Shown: piece after piece, positions 43,658-56,461 of the stretch
How positions within the stretch are numbered: the first letter of the stretch is position 1
How the letters are laid out: each line of letters opens with the position of its first letter
Assembly: GCA_903813345.2 (NCBI GenBank)
Contig: CAIIXF020000006.1
Coordinates: 24,621,936 to 24,685,935, forward strand
Direction: 5' to 3'
Length of the DNA: 64,000 bases
Origin: Owenia fusiformis
Lineage: Eukaryota > Annelida > Polychaeta > Sabellida > Oweniidae
Translations under genes and position numbers: made by a program
The notes under the pieces: generated by a model
What the model saw: only the letters and a program-made list of their open reading frames with translations
Told to the model about the DNA's origin: nothing
The model's database searches: none

Positions 43658-45420
43658 TTACTCGTTAGATGTCGCTGATTTTGTTTCTTCATCTATTGTT
43701 TCGTTTGATTCAGCTTCAGACGCATGCGCACTTCTACCCATTCTCAACATACCCATTGCTTTTTTGTTAATTTCTTGATCTGTTTCATCTAGAGTCCGTT
43801 TTCTGAGCTCTTTTACTGCTGCATTAACAACGTTGGCTAGTTCTTCATTATCATCGCTAATCTCATTGGCATTGTCCATACTACGCCCCATTCGTAGCAT
43901 TCCCATTGCACGCTTTTCCTCTGCCATTGATCTGCCCATTCGAAGCATTCCCATTGCACGTTTTTCGTCGACATCACTTGTACCATCGGATCGGCCCATT
44001 CGAAGCATTCCCATAGCCCGTTTCCCCATCCTTAACATGCCCATGGCTCTTTTTTCATCCTCGTCGGAAGTCCCATCTGACCTTCCCATTCGTAGCATTC
44101 CCATTCCTCTCTTACCCATTCGAAGCATACCCATCGCTCGTTTTTGATCTTCGTCGGAGGTACCGTCAGAACGACCCATTCTTAACATTCCCATTCCACG
44201 TTTTCCCATTCTGAGCATACCCATGGCTCGCTTTTCTTCCTCTTCGAGTTCTGGCATAGATCGTCCCATACGCAGCATTCCCATTGCTCGCTTGCCCATT
44301 CTTAACATACCCATTGCTCGTTTTTCTTCTCCATCGGAAGTTCCATGAGAACGTCCCATTCGTAACATACCCATTGCACGCTTTTCTTCTCCTTCAGGTT
44401 CAGGCATGGATCGTCCCATTCTAAGCATTCCCATGGCACGTTTTCCCATTCTTAGCATTCCCATGGCTCTTTTTTCATCTTTTTCAGTACTCCCGTCTGA
44501 ACGTCCCATTCTTAGCATACCCATACCACGTTTCCCCATGCGTAGCATACCCATGGCTCGCTTCTCATCTTCTTCACTGGTGCCATCAGATCGACCCATT
44601 CTCAGCATACCCATTCCACGCTTGCCCATTCGTAACATTCCCATGGCTCGCTTTTCGTCTTCCTCGGATGTGCCCTCTGATCTTCCCATGCGCAACATGC
44701 CCATTGCTCGTTTTTCTTCATCTGCAGAATTACTGCGTCCCATGCGCAACAAACTCATAACTCTTTTATCAGCTAGGCCTACTCGTGGGATAGGTATCAC
44801 ATTACCTGCTTCGTCACGACCAATGCGTGGCACGGGGACTGCACGTTCATTTGATAACATGTTTTCCAGTTCCCGACCAAGACGTGGTGTGGGTAACTGA
44901 CGTTCTCCCAGCCTTGGGAATGGGACGGCATCCCTCATGCCTAGACGAGGGAAAGGGACAGCATCACGGTACCCTAATCTTGGGAACGGCACGGCGTCTC
45001 TGTACCCCATTCTCGGAAATGGAACGGCTCTCTCTTCTTTTTCTAATTCACCTAATCGTGGAAAGGGTACGCTGCGTTCTGACTCCGGATTCGTGTCATT
45101 AGTATCATCGTCACTAATCGATCGGCGTTTTCTAAAGCTACGTCCTACTCTTGGTGCTGGAACTTGTCTTTCATATTCATTTGTTTCATTGTCAATGTCG
45201 GCTGCTAGAGCGTGCTCTAGCACTTCTATTTCGTTTAGGTATCTCCCTATTCTAGGGAAAGGTGGAATGTCTCGAATGGTTGGAGTATCACTATAAAAGT
45301 ATGGAAGTCCATTGGCGCGACTCATGCGAAAAAAGGGTAGAGTTCCCCCTCCTCTACCCATCCTTAGCATGCCGAAACCTCGACCCATGCGCAGAAAAGG
45401 TGTTGCACTGTTGCCGATAT
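43658..45420 (-). CDS. Myomodulin-type neuropeptide precursor, large terminal exon
   Basis: A long minus-strand exon opens after a TTTTCAG acceptor at 45421 (phase 1) and runs to a TAA at 43658. About 587 residues are encoded here; the signal-peptide exon(s) lie upstream at higher coordinates and were not found. The C-terminal two thirds hold 19 copies of AMGMLRM-G (15) or GMGMLRM-G (4), plus VMSLLRM-G, each bounded by KR, RS or GKR processing sites. AMGMLRMamide is a known annelid myomodulin, a secreted modulator of muscle. The glycine after each copy supplies the C-terminal amide. Acidic spacers such as SDGTSEEDE alternate. The N-terminal third carries a different set, ten PRXG peptides (AVPFPRLG, AVPFPRMG, DIPPFPRIG, QLPTPRLG and others). 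The first ones in this exon are TPFLRMGR and FGMLRMGR. Confidence 0.92.
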
Positions 45421-47839
45421 CTGAAAATACAAGAAAAGATTTGATTACGTCTCATGTGTAATGAGCAATTTTGGAAGCTTTGTAAATATTGATTTCTATC
45501 TTTTAATCTTATATAATGACCGTTTTACTTCAAAAACATATCCCTAAATATTTTTAAATGGGTACTTAATAGTGTTCCTAAATATGGGACATAAGCCTAA
45601 AATACCGATAATACCACTTTGAACATTTGGACAAATATGAATTATAGGTTTTGTGCCTTAAAGGTAACAATTTTAGGAGAGATTCCGTTCCCAAATTCTT
45701 CCGTGACGCCACTTGTAATTGATATTTGAAACCACTACTTGCTATCGTCAAGGGTGTTGTATAGGATCAATTGGGCATTAAGGGTATTCAACTGGTTTTG
45801 ATTTCAATACTCTTTGGGGGATAAAATCCGATACCTTTGATCGAGTAAAGTTTTAGGATATTCCCCGGAGGTTTTGCAATATTTATTTGTTTTTAGTATT
45901 TAACTTTTTCTCAATATAATTTTTTTTAGATGCTATCGAGCAACGATGGAAATCAAAATTCTAAAAAGCATATTTTGGAATGATCTTTTCTTAGCCTACC
46001 ATGTCCTCTGGAGGGACAAACGTTTTAAAAGGTGGGCGTGGCCCTTCTGTAAAAATAACCAAATTTCCCCCTAAAACACGCGTTTGAGTACGTTATTTTT
46101 TCATAAAGTTCCAAAACTTGGTTATGGTTATATACTTCATATTAGAAAAACAAAAGTTAAGGTAAGAAATTAGTTACTTAAATTCTTTCAAAATCATGGA
46201 ACTTCACTTCCCTGGACATTTTTAAAAAGTGAATCCCCTTGGCAAAAGCTGGCGACAAGACTGGGTGTACAACGCATTTTAATGTCACGAGTCACGCGTG
46301 CACGAGTTATCAACCTCTGCCTACCTATAATCCTGAGTGTTTCTGGTCGGAGGGTTTAAAAGTATTTGTCTCACTAACGAAAATCTAGCTTTGGGCAAAT
46401 AGTATTTTATACACTCGTCAAGTACTAGTTAAGCCCCATGAGCGGGGAAACAACTTAAGGGGATCGTTATATTAGTGTTGAGGCTGTTGGACACACCCCC
46501 TGGGAAATTACAATAAAGCTTAAAATATTAGTTGATATATTTTGTATATGTTGATTTGTCACCCGTTCATTCATTTATTTTCAGACTGGCTTCAAATCTT
46601 TTGTTAATATTCAGAAACAATCAGAATTCTGTTCAATGAGTTGAAAATTATAAATGTTTTTATTAGGTTAAAGCTTGGAGTAGTTTTCAGAGAACAATTC
46701 TCACTTAAATGATGATTTACTGTTTTCCACGTGATCTGTTACGCGTTGGGACCAACGTTTCGGCGTTTTTCATAAAAAGCAATATCAAACAACTCTACTA
46801 AACGATAGTAATTAGGTATCGACGTATGACCAAAATTTCATTTATCTTTATGTTCAAATAAATTCAGTAATCAATCATATGTTCTTCCTCCTTTGATTTT
46901 AACATCATTGGCCCAGTAATATAGAGGAAACTGTTCGCTGTTTGGGAATTTGGCAGTTAGGAATTATTTTATTAATTGAGTTGACGATAGTTCAGTCGTT
47001 TAATAAATATCATTAATGAAGTGTCGGCAAAGCTAAAGAACGAAACGATGTTAATCTCAATACAAATCCAATCTGAAAAATGGCTGCAAAACAAGAAGAT
47101 TAATTCATGAATGGCCTAATTGTACTTAACTCGAAATCTGCATATTATACATAAAACAGGAGAGTCTAATAGAGATTAGTTTAGTTTCAACTGCAATAGT
47201 TTTAATTAGGATCCCTTTCTGATTGGCACTTAATTATAGATAAATTGCAATATAAATGTTCCCACTCGATAGTACATATTATACTCCACTCCCTTAATTC
47301 CAAATATTTGGTTGTTTCAATTAGCCCTACATGATAGAATGGGATTGGGTTCAATGATGAGCATGTAGGAGTCAAAAATCACTGTTCTGGCCTATATCAG
47401 TTAATACCAAATGTATTTTTAATGAAAAAATCAATAAAGTTGGTAGGATATTGGTGTTTGTTTGAATGTCACTTGCACAGTTACATGACGGAGCTGGCAT
47501 CTTCGTGAATTTTTACGATTATCTTAATTCTAGTTATTAGCCGAGAGATACGATAATTGTTACTGAATAAACCATTAGCTCAGGTCACGTCATACAGGAT
47601 GAACATTGAAGAGAGTATTTCAGCTTGAGGAACAATGTTGGGTAGGATTTCTACTATCCTATAGCTAATTACGTCTACGTGATCTGTACGTCAAACGTCA
47701 AAAATTCCACTCCTTTGGGTGTAGCATCTACTTGAAACATTGATTTACACGTAATTGCCTTCACTTGGGCTCTTATGCCGTGTTGATCAATAACAAATGA
47801 GGTTATGAAAATATATGTGTAACATTACACTAATACTTA
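45421..47839. other. 5' flank or intron of the neuropeptide gene
   Basis: The upstream coding exon with the signal peptide should lie in or beyond this stretch, but I could not identify it. AT-rich, no clear repeat. Confidence 0.4.
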
Positions 47840-48915
47840 CAGGGTGTCCGGAAAGTAAAGATACAAATGCTCTCATTTCAAGAGATTTACCTGTTATGAG
47901 ATGAAATTGCTACAGATCGTAGAATGACATTATAAGAATATATCCTACAACTGTCATGACTTTTAGTTTCAAAATGAAAAAGTTATGGTTGTTATGGTAA
48001 CGAGAGTCGAGGGTAAGTGGAGCAACGTCACAACTGTGTTCTACAAATCTCTTTCCTTCTCATGTGATCTTGGCACTCCACCATCTATTCCTATATTATA
48101 TCAAATTATGTACCACAACAGCATAAGGATTAGTACTTTAACATTATTTGATCGTTTCATATTACTACTATCATTGAATATTCAGTATTTTCCCCATTAT
48201 CTATACATTCTTGGTGCATCTTGACCGGCGATTCAAAGGCCTGGCAAAACCGCTGCTGTCCATCTCTTAGATTCCTGATAATATTGGCTTCCAGCTGAGT
48301 CTCATTTGTATGTTGAACTTCTTACAAATATTGCTTTCAAATGGTCATTAAAAAGGTAGAAGTCTAAAGAGGCTTTATCAGGTGAATATGGGGCATTGTA
48401 TAGAAAGGTTTAATGTCAAGACACTCAATTGTAAGATTTGTTTTTTGCTTTGTGAATTGGTGCATTGTGGAGATGCAATATTGACTTTCCTACTATAATG
48501 GCCAGGGACCATTCTTCTAGGCACTTGTATAATATTTCTTTCATTATACTGGTTAGTGACATAACATAGTTCTGATATGTAGCAATGGCATCATTATATA
48601 AAAGAAAACACTGTGGCAGCAATAATACAATGATGAACTAAACAAAACATTGATAGAAAATACAACAAAAAACACTGTTTCAAATGGTTGTCTTTCAGCA
48701 ATTTTTCACTTTTTAGCGTTGTTCTGGAACTGCTCCGCATACCCCTCGTATCCGTAACCATAACAACCGTAACTTAAACACATTTAGACTATATGTGATG
48801 AAAGTTGGTAGATATATTGTAATATTGTTTCTCTACAATCTGTAGCAATTTTATTTCAAAAAACTCAAATTTCTTAAAATAAGAGTATTTGTATCTTTAC
48901 TTTCCGGACACCCTA
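47840..48915 (-). mobile_element. Degenerate mariner-like element
   Basis: Terminal inverted repeats of about 30 bp, AGGGTGTCCGGAAAGTAAAG followed by ATACAAAT, lie at both ends with TA target duplications (47838-47839, 48916-48917). On the minus strand broken transposase pieces are readable: LHLHNAPIHKAK (compare HDNAP-H), then downstream NAPYSPDKASLDFYLF (compare YSPDLAPSDYHLF), the hallmark C-terminal blocks of mariner transposases. At 1076 bp and with several disruptions it is a dead copy. Confidence 0.9.
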
Positions 48916-48917
48916 TA

Positions 48918-49485
48918 AACAATCTCAATAGATTATACTCGTCATCTTCATACCTTTAATCGTCTTTCGAAATTGGTTTGGGGCATTTTCTGACTTCCAG
49001 GATTTGGTTTTGATTTCTTGTTCTACAATGCTTGACGCTACACTGACAATCATACGGAACAATGGGCAACATTTTGGGAACACAAAAACATACGATTCCA
49101 ACAAACCATATCCGTCGGTAAATCCAATAATTAACAGGAAGAATTAATCCAGTGGAGTAAACGAGAACTCTACAAAATTAGTCATATCTATAGCTGAATA
49201 TTCAAAATAAATTGCAAATAATTTTATTTTCTGGCACCTCCCACAGCCTAACACTTAAGATAAAGACTGAATATCATCATATTTTCTTGAAACGAAACCT
49301 TACAATGCGATTCAACGCCGGAGCAACGTGATCGATGTCATTTGCAAATAAATTGTTTATTAAATCAGAATGACTGGTTAAAGTTGTTAAGTGGGAGTCT
49401 ATGAGTATTACGATCAGATAAACTCTATTTGGATACTTCTGTAATACATTTTAGCCCATTATGATTGTCACTCAGTTGCCACTTG
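48918..49485. other. Non-coding stretch, nothing supported
   Basis: AT-rich, with no exon or repeat recognised. Confidence 0.4.
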
Positions 49486-49504
49486 ATTCAAGAAGCTTAC
49501 AATG

Positions 49505-50020
49505 TGGTGATTTATCTACTTTTCTAATACTCATGTGGTGATTTATCTACTTTTCTACAACTCATGTGGTGATTTATCTACTTTTCTAATACTCATGTGG
49601 TGATTTATCTACTTTTCTACAACTCATGTGGTGATTTATCTACTTTTCTAATACTCATGTGGTGATTTATCTACTTTTCTACTACTCATGTGGTGATTTA
49701 TCCATTTTTCTACTACTCATGTGGTGATTTATCTACTTTTCTACTACTCGTGTGGTGATTTATCCATTTTTCTACTACTCATGTGGTGATTTATCTACTT
49801 TTCTACTACTCATGTGGTGATTTATCCATTTTTCTACTACTCATGTGGTGATTTATCTACTTTTCTACAACTCATGTGGTAATTTATCTACTTTTCTACT
49901 ACTCATGTGGTGATTTTTCTACTTTTCTACTACTCATGTGGTGATTTATCTACTTTTCTACTACTCATGTGGTGATTTATCTACTTTTCTACTACTCTTG
50001 TGGTGATTTATCTACTTTTC
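49505..50020. repeat. 31-bp minisatellite, about 17 units
   Basis: The unit reads CTCATGTGGTGATTTATC then TACTTTTCTACTA, with few variants (TCCATTTTTC, CTAATA). The variants alternate in places, suggesting a two-unit higher-order pattern. There are no unique spacers, so it is not a CRISPR-like array. Confidence 0.95.
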
Positions 50021-52880
50021 AACTATGTACTAACCTAAAACAAACCCGAGGCTTACCATTTACTTAATTAAAAACCTATTACGTAAAATTCAGAACCAGT
50101 CCATCATTTTGTGTCCCTGAAGATTTTTTAAGTCTTTCAAAGCATCGCATACGTTTTATTTATTGAAGAGACGTTAACATTGATTAACCTTAATAGTGGA
50201 TCCATTTTATTTCGGCACACAGTAAAGAGTACCGTCAGTGAGGGACCTATACTATTAGGCGAAGTAAAAGCTTTGTATGCAAATCCCCTTTTGTATATTC
50301 TAATTGTATGTTACACGTGAGTATGTTAATCCATCGGGAGACAGTTTTTGATGAGCAGGAAAGTGATAGCGGTTGCAGTGTCTGTGATTGATACCGCAAT
50401 AGTATGCCTAAGAATATCTTTCATTTACCGTAATGCAAATCAGTATCAGACAATAAACACTGAATAAGGAAAATTTAGATTGAAACCGGCAATGAGTGAT
50501 GGCCTTTGATACAGGCTGCAACAGCGAATGTTCTCTTCGTATATAAATTGATGTACTACACCCAAACATTAGCTAAACTGTTTCGTTAGACATCCAGTTA
50601 ATGTTCTATTCATGACTGATTTTGTATCACATTACATTGTTTTGCTTTTGCTTTGTTTTAATGGTTTCCGGGGGTTTGAATTGTCACGTGACGTGACATT
50701 TGTGCTGTCATAGCCGTGAACTAATATAACTATTTCAGCTTCAATCGCTTAATTCATTCTATGCGTACTTTCATTTTCAGTGGAAACTCAGTGATAGTTT
50801 CAGAGACTTTACTTTCAGTAGTTAAAAAACCACATTTAAGTGTTACGTGTTTTACTGTATTATATTCTCATTAATGTGCTGGAGTAAAATAATTGATATA
50901 CAAGAACAAATGTATTTCAGAAGTATTCATTTGGTTCTTTAAATTACGCTTGTATATAGAACTTCATCTATTAATCACCAGTAACGAAAACGAATCTATC
51001 TTTTATTCAAGAACCAAAATTAATGTGAAGGGTAGGTATTGGTCAAAATGTGCACTTTTAGAATCGAAAATATCGTTTTGAACAATTTCGAGTTCAGTAT
51101 AAAATTATCCCCAAGAAAGCTAGCTAGTAGCTACAGACTTGAATCGAAAAATCAAAAATATACCTAGAATGTTCACCCTAGCCCTAAACAACCGTATAAT
51201 AATTTCAATACAAATGCAGAAGCGACTTGTTAGATGTTGTATTGGCACATCGAATTCTATAACAAAGATTTATCCTTTAAAAAGTACTTCTTTTTCACTT
51301 CATATCACCTATAAAGACAATGAAAGCAATTAAAAAGATGTAAAAATCAATGCAGCCTTTCCTTGATGAGCTGCTAGAGACATCCAATTTCAACACTGAT
51401 TTATTCAGCTTCATTCATTGGGCTCCCTACGAAGTTATGCGAAGTGAAAGACGAACGTTCGAAGATGTTCTTCATACTAGCCCGGCGCTTGTTTATTTGG
51501 ACTTCACTGCCTCAAGAACTGAATCAAGAACTTGAAAAAACGAGGAGGGCTAGTCTACTATAGCTTTACATTGTGTAGGCCTATTTTCACTTGCATTCAT
51601 TCATTTTCATTCATAAAACAGTGAACTGGCGTATCTTTTCTCGAGCCTTTCTTAATTGTAATTTATTCTAAGTGTCCCAGTACATTCTGATAACGATAAT
51701 GAGCGTTGATCATTCATTGAATAACAATAGCAACGTACTATCTTCTAAGTTCTTGTGATGGAAACGTTCACTTTCAAAAAGGACATTCCATCAATATACT
51801 TTTCATATTACTTAACTCATTTTTGAGAGTATGCACGACATTTTGTGCCACCCACCGAGTACATTATATGAATATTATAAGAATTCAAAATTGAATACAT
51901 TAAAAAAACATTACATCCATACAAAGTAAGACTTGGGATAAGACAAGTAGTCAATAATAAACTACTAGAATAATTAAACATATCAAAACTATAATACGAG
52001 ATAAGTTGACATTTATTAACAGTCGCATCTTTTGCATTAGTATAGCAGTTTGATCTCGAAGTCTGACTTCATTCTCCATTGTTCTAATCCATTTAATTCT
52101 CGAGTGATCTATTTATTTTATTGGGAGTGAGTCTATTTTTATCATCGATTTGAACCCATTTGGTAATCTCAGACGCATACTGACTCCGTAAGCTGTACTA
52201 ACACGATAATATTTTGTAGGTAAATTGTTATGGATAGAGTAAATATTAAAAAGTGTTCTGCCTGAATGTATGTCCGCTCTCCTATACTTTCGACGTAGCG
52301 AGGCATGAGGCAGAAGAGGCTATTGCCTCGCCATTTTTTCACAGAAAAATATGAATTCAGAAGTGATTTTCAAATGAAATGGTAAAATGAAGTCATATGA
52401 AATTGTTACTCCCTCGCCTATTTAAAGTCACGTTACACCCGTCCCTATTGTAAAAAAGGCGTTATTCTTTATTAAATTTCATCGGTGTAAATGATACTAT
52501 CCTATTAAGAACTAATGAAACCGTTGGCATAACAAAGTAATTTGTTTATGACCGTTTGGATGAAGGGATGACCTGTCGCGTATATCATAGAAATGTATGA
52601 ATTAATGTTTTGAATGGCCTAATAGCCTATGATAGGTCGCTTTAATAGGATTTCCTGTATGTCCATTACAGAGTGCCCTGATATATTTGCAATGTTGGAC
52701 TAAAAATATTTATTGGATTCATGCAACCATGCTACAAAACCATTCAGTCGTTCGTGTTCATCAGTAAGTTCTGAGAAATGGACGTTTGATTAATCAAGGA
52801 TTTTAAGAGTTTTTGTTTTGACATCTGAGAGAACATGTAAAGTAGTTTTTAGAACGACCCTCGTAATCTCTATACACCGA
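50021..52880. other. Non-coding stretch, nothing firm
   Basis: Short open frames at about 50893-51535 have no recognised domain or splice links. No repeat is evident. Confidence 0.35.
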
Positions 52881-53582
52881 TGTGACCAACTGCACTTTAA
52901 AGTTTATAGTTGCATTTATAGATGGCACTATATAGATTTCATGTTTCAATTCACATAAATAGCTGGCACATAAATGTGCAACTTCCTCTTGCTTACAGTC
53001 ACTACAATAGCCACATATATATTTTTACCTCTCCAGAAAATCTACAAAATCATCCACAATCGTTCATATTGGTAAGCCATCCACTCTTTATTTTACTTTT
53101 ATATGCTTTATTAGATATTACTTGATTAAATACAACACATATTTCTGATATTTTACCAATCATTTATGGTATTTTTGTCAACTTAGAAATGTATTGTAAT
53201 TTTTATTCAGGCAGTGTGTTAGGCCACAGATTCACCACCATTGGTTCCTACATTTCCCTCAAGCTCAAAGCAAGAGCCAGTTCTGTAAGTTAACATGCCA
53301 AACATTCAATTAAGTTAGCATTCATGTTGTCAAATGTAAAATAGTCAAATTAGATTGTGTTTCAAATAAACTTGCCAATGCCATTTCGTACTGTAATATT
53401 GATAAGCCTTGCCAATGCCAATGCCATTTCATACTGTAATATTGATAAGCCTTGCCAATGCCATTTCATGCAATGTTATTATTATATTGTAATTGCTTGT
53501 TATGATTTGTTTCTAGCCCCTCTGGCTCTGTAAAGTGAATAAATTGACGTACACCACAAATCTAGTCGTTCGGTCGTTCACA
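52881..53582 (+). repeat. 5' LTR of the gypsy element (702 bp)
   Basis: It begins TGTGACCAACTGC and ends GTCGTTCACA, with TG...CA termini. It contains possible poly(A) signals (AAATAAA near 53367, GAATAAA near 53539) and a short internal duplication around TTGCCAATGCCATTTC. Confidence 0.95.
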
Positions 53583-53584
53583 TA

Positions 53585-53606
53585 TGGTACCATGTCCGAG
53601 ATTTGA
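53585..53606 (+). promoter_or_regulatory. Putative tRNA primer-binding site
   Basis: Two bases after the LTR the sequence TGGTACCATGTCCGAG then ATTTGA fits the complement of a tRNA 3' end: CCA, one discriminator base, 7 acceptor bases, 5 T-stem bases and part of a T loop. Position and geometry are right. The tRNA is not identified. Confidence 0.6.
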
Positions 53607-53790
53607 TAACCGAGATTCCAGGTCCGAGATTCCACAACCGAGATTCCATGTCAGGGATTCGATAACCGAGATTCCAGGTTCGAGATTCGATAACCGAGAT
53701 TCCAGGTTCGAGATTCGATAACCGAGATTCCAGGTTCGAGATTCCACAACCGAGATTCAATATCCGAGATTGAACCGATATTCGACAACC
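53593..53790. repeat. Tandem repeat CCGAGATTCCAGGTTCGAGATTC in the gypsy leader
   Basis: About 12 units of roughly 15-16 bp (CCGAGATTC followed by CA, GATA or CCA) directly follow, and partly overlap, the primer-binding site. Confidence 0.9.
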
Positions 53791-53994
53791 AAGATTGGAC
53801 AACTAAGATCGACAATCACGTTACAGATGATAACAGATGTACTGTATATGCAGCATCCCGAAGTCAACAACAGATATGTAATGTATAATTGATTATCATG
53901 ATATTCAATATCAGAGTTACCCTCAAATGTGAACACTAGAACAGCCAAAACCTACAGATTGACAATACAAGTCACAGTGGTCCCGATCCATGAA

Positions 53995-54275
53995 AATCCA
54001 CATGAACTCTGATATTCAGCAATTCAACAATTAGGTTGAGCATTGATATTCACATGAACTCTGATCTGATATTCAGCAATTCAACAATTAGGTTGAGCAT
54101 TGATATCCACATGAACTCTGATATTCAGCAATTCAACAATTAGGTTGAACATTGATATTTACATGAACTCTGATATTCAATTTTTAAAGTTGAAAAGGTG
54201 AAAATGTACATGAACATTGATATTCACATGATCTCTGATATTCAGCAATTTAACAATTAGGTTGAAAAGGTGAAA
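53995..54275. repeat. Tandem repeat, about 50-60 bp unit, in the gypsy leader
   Basis: Four to five units containing CACATGAACTCTGATATTCA, then CAATTCAACAATTAGGTTGA. Confidence 0.9.
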
Positions 54276-54779
54276 ATTCACATGTACATTATTGACTCTC
54301 GATATTCGACAATTATGATCAACTGAACTGATAGTTATCCAAGTTCTAAATCAGCTGATTGCAGGTTGAGAGACATTGACACTGTACTACACAGCTGTAT
54401 TAATTCTTGCTGATTCAGTGTGCATTGATAATTGAACTTCAGTTTATCCCCATTTATTGAATTCATATTAAAGTACATACAGGTATTATATCGTCTTGCA
54501 TATATGTACTGCTGACCAGGTATATTTTAAACAGGTATTTGTGTATGAAGTACCCCAGTGTTATTGTAAACCTTACATGTGCAACTGTGTCATGCCGGTA
54601 TTAGTGTAAAAATCAAATCATCTCAAGTACAGGGTAGTTTTTAAATATTAGCTTCAAGGTAACACAAGGTGATCAAAATTTTTTTTCACTTAGGCTAGGT
54701 TAGGTTTCATAGTTAGGCTCAGGTTACCCAAACATAAAAAAAACCTTGTAGTAGATTATTCAAATTCGGTTCCACTCTA

Positions 54780-55312
54780 CAAATACAGGGTGTTCCAATT
54801 TATTTCACACAGTTTACCTGGTGTCCTACATTTTCAACTCAGTTTATATAGAGGTATACTTACATCCTTATAGCTACAGGGTGTTCCAATTTATTTTATA
54901 CAGTTATAAACTTATACCAGGTGTTGCAGATATTTAACTCTGCTTATATAGCGGTAGTCTTACAATCCTTATTGCTACAGGGTGTCCCAATTTATTTCAT
55001 ACAATTATAAACTTACACCAGGTGTTGCTGATTTTTAACTCTATTGATTATAGAGTTATACTTACCATCCTTATTGCTACATGGTGTCCCAATTTATTTC
55101 ATACAGTTATAAACTTATACCAGGTGTTGTAGTTTTTTAACTCTGTTAATATAGAGTTATACTTACAATCTTTCTACTACAGAGTGTCTTAAAATATTTC
55201 ATACAACTATATACCTGGTTTTAATAGTTTTTAACTCTATTAATTATAGAGTTATACTTTAACTATAGGGTGTTTCAAATTATTTTACACATCACGTATA
55301 CCTGGTATTACA
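54780..55312. repeat. Tandem repeat, about 105 bp unit, in the gypsy leader
   Basis: About five units containing ACAGGGTGTTCCAATTTATT, TATACCAGGTGTTG and TTATAGAGTTATACTTACA. The array ends just before the gag start. Confidence 0.92.
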
Positions 55313-55384
55313 AAAATAGGTTAATTGTACATATACTACTATCATACTTTATTGATACAAATTGAGTACAATACGCACATAAGG

Positions 55385-56461
55385 ATGGCTACACCAACAA
55401 GTGAGGACAAATACAAAGAGGCGTACATGAGGCTGCAAAAGGAAAAGAAACAGCAAGATGAGGAGATACTCCGACTGGACCACATCAGAAAGGAAGCTGA
55501 ACTCAAGGCTAAACAGTTGGAAAAATCACGAAAGGAGATGGAAACCCAATTGAAAGATATAAGCAAACCATATAAAATGGTCATTCCGGAGCGGAAGAAA
55601 TTAGACTTTTTTAAAGGCAAGACAGACTTTCAGGAGTGGAAGGAAGATGCGATAAATTACCTGAGGTACAAGGATGAAGAGGAACACATAGACCTACTGA
55701 TGTACCACCTAAAGGGGGAAGCAAAACTAGCAGTCAAGAATGATCAGCTGGAAACCATAGATGAAATATTTGATGCCCTTGAATTGACATTTGATCAAAA
55801 AGAGGCACCTGGTGTATTAAAATCTAAATTTTACACCCGAAAACAAAAACCAAATGAAAGTGTGATGCAGTATATTTTGTCCCTCACTAAATTGATGGAT
55901 AAATGGCAAAAAGCCACCGAAACACCTCTTACTGCAACAGAACAGAACAACATCCTCAAAGAACAATTCATCGAAAACCTTTCAGTACCGCAGTTGAAGT
56001 GGGAACTACACAAATATTTACGTGATCATCCTGATGCTTCATTCAGAGATATGAAAATATTTGCATCACAATATACTAAGGATGTTCCATGTAATGATGC
56101 TTCTACTAACGACCCAGACATCGAAGTATCTGCCATTGCCACATCCCTGAGAGATATTGAATCGAAGATGAGCAACATGATTGAGCAAAACTTCAAGGAA
56201 ATCAAAAAACTCACTGACGGCATGCAGAATTACGTTGAAACTATTAAAGATGATATCAAAACTGAAGTAACAGCCGATCTTAATACAAAGCTCCAATCTC
56301 TTACTCAGGAACTGAAGCAAGAAATACGTCAGGAAACTAATAGAAGCAGAACAAAGTGTACACATTGTGGTCGATGGGGGCACGCCATTGAACGCTGTTT
56401 CTACAATAAAAACAAGGACACAACACAAAGTACATATACACAACAGCAGCCAAAAAACTAA
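55385..56461 (+). CDS. gag: Gypsy gag (358 aa)
   Basis: The gene is read from the ATG at 55385 (MATPTSEDKYKEAY); an upstream in-frame ATG would add only leader sequence. A coiled-coil-like charged segment (residues about 10-60) is followed by the retrotransposon gag core with FKGKTDFQEWKEDAINYL and YILSLTKLMDKW. Near the end lies one CCHC zinc knuckle, CTHCGRWGHAIERC. Gag forms the particle and binds the element RNA. The frame ends CCA-AAA-AAC-TAA, where the last bases before the stop form a slippery site for entry into pol. Confidence 0.9.
   Translation: MATPTSEDKYKEAYMRLQKEKKQQDEEILRLDHIRKEAELKAKQLEKSRKEMETQLKDISKPYKMVIPERKKLDFFKGKTDFQEWKEDAINYLRYKDEEEHIDLLMYHLKGEAKLAVKNDQLETIDEIFDALELTFDQKEAPGVLKSKFYTRKQKPNESVMQYILSLTKLMDKWQKATETPLTATEQNNILKEQFIENLSVPQLKWELHKYLRDHPDASFRDMKIFASQYTKDVPCNDASTNDPDIEVSAIATSLRDIESKMSNMIEQNFKEIKKLTDGMQNYVETIKDDIKTEVTADLNTKLQSLTQELKQEIRQETNRSRTKCTHCGRWGHAIERCFYNKNKDTTQSTYTQQQPKN

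Noticed and set aside
43833-45296. Long plus-strand open frames opposite the neuropeptide exon
   Set aside because: They mirror the repeated minus-strand peptides and have no start, domain or splice context of their own.
49505-50020. Regular array that might look like CRISPR
   Set aside because: The units are contiguous, with no unique spacers and no cas genes, and the DNA is animal.
52922-53125. 67-residue frame in each LTR as a gene
   Set aside because: It appears twice only because the LTR is duplicated, and it lacks any coding signature.
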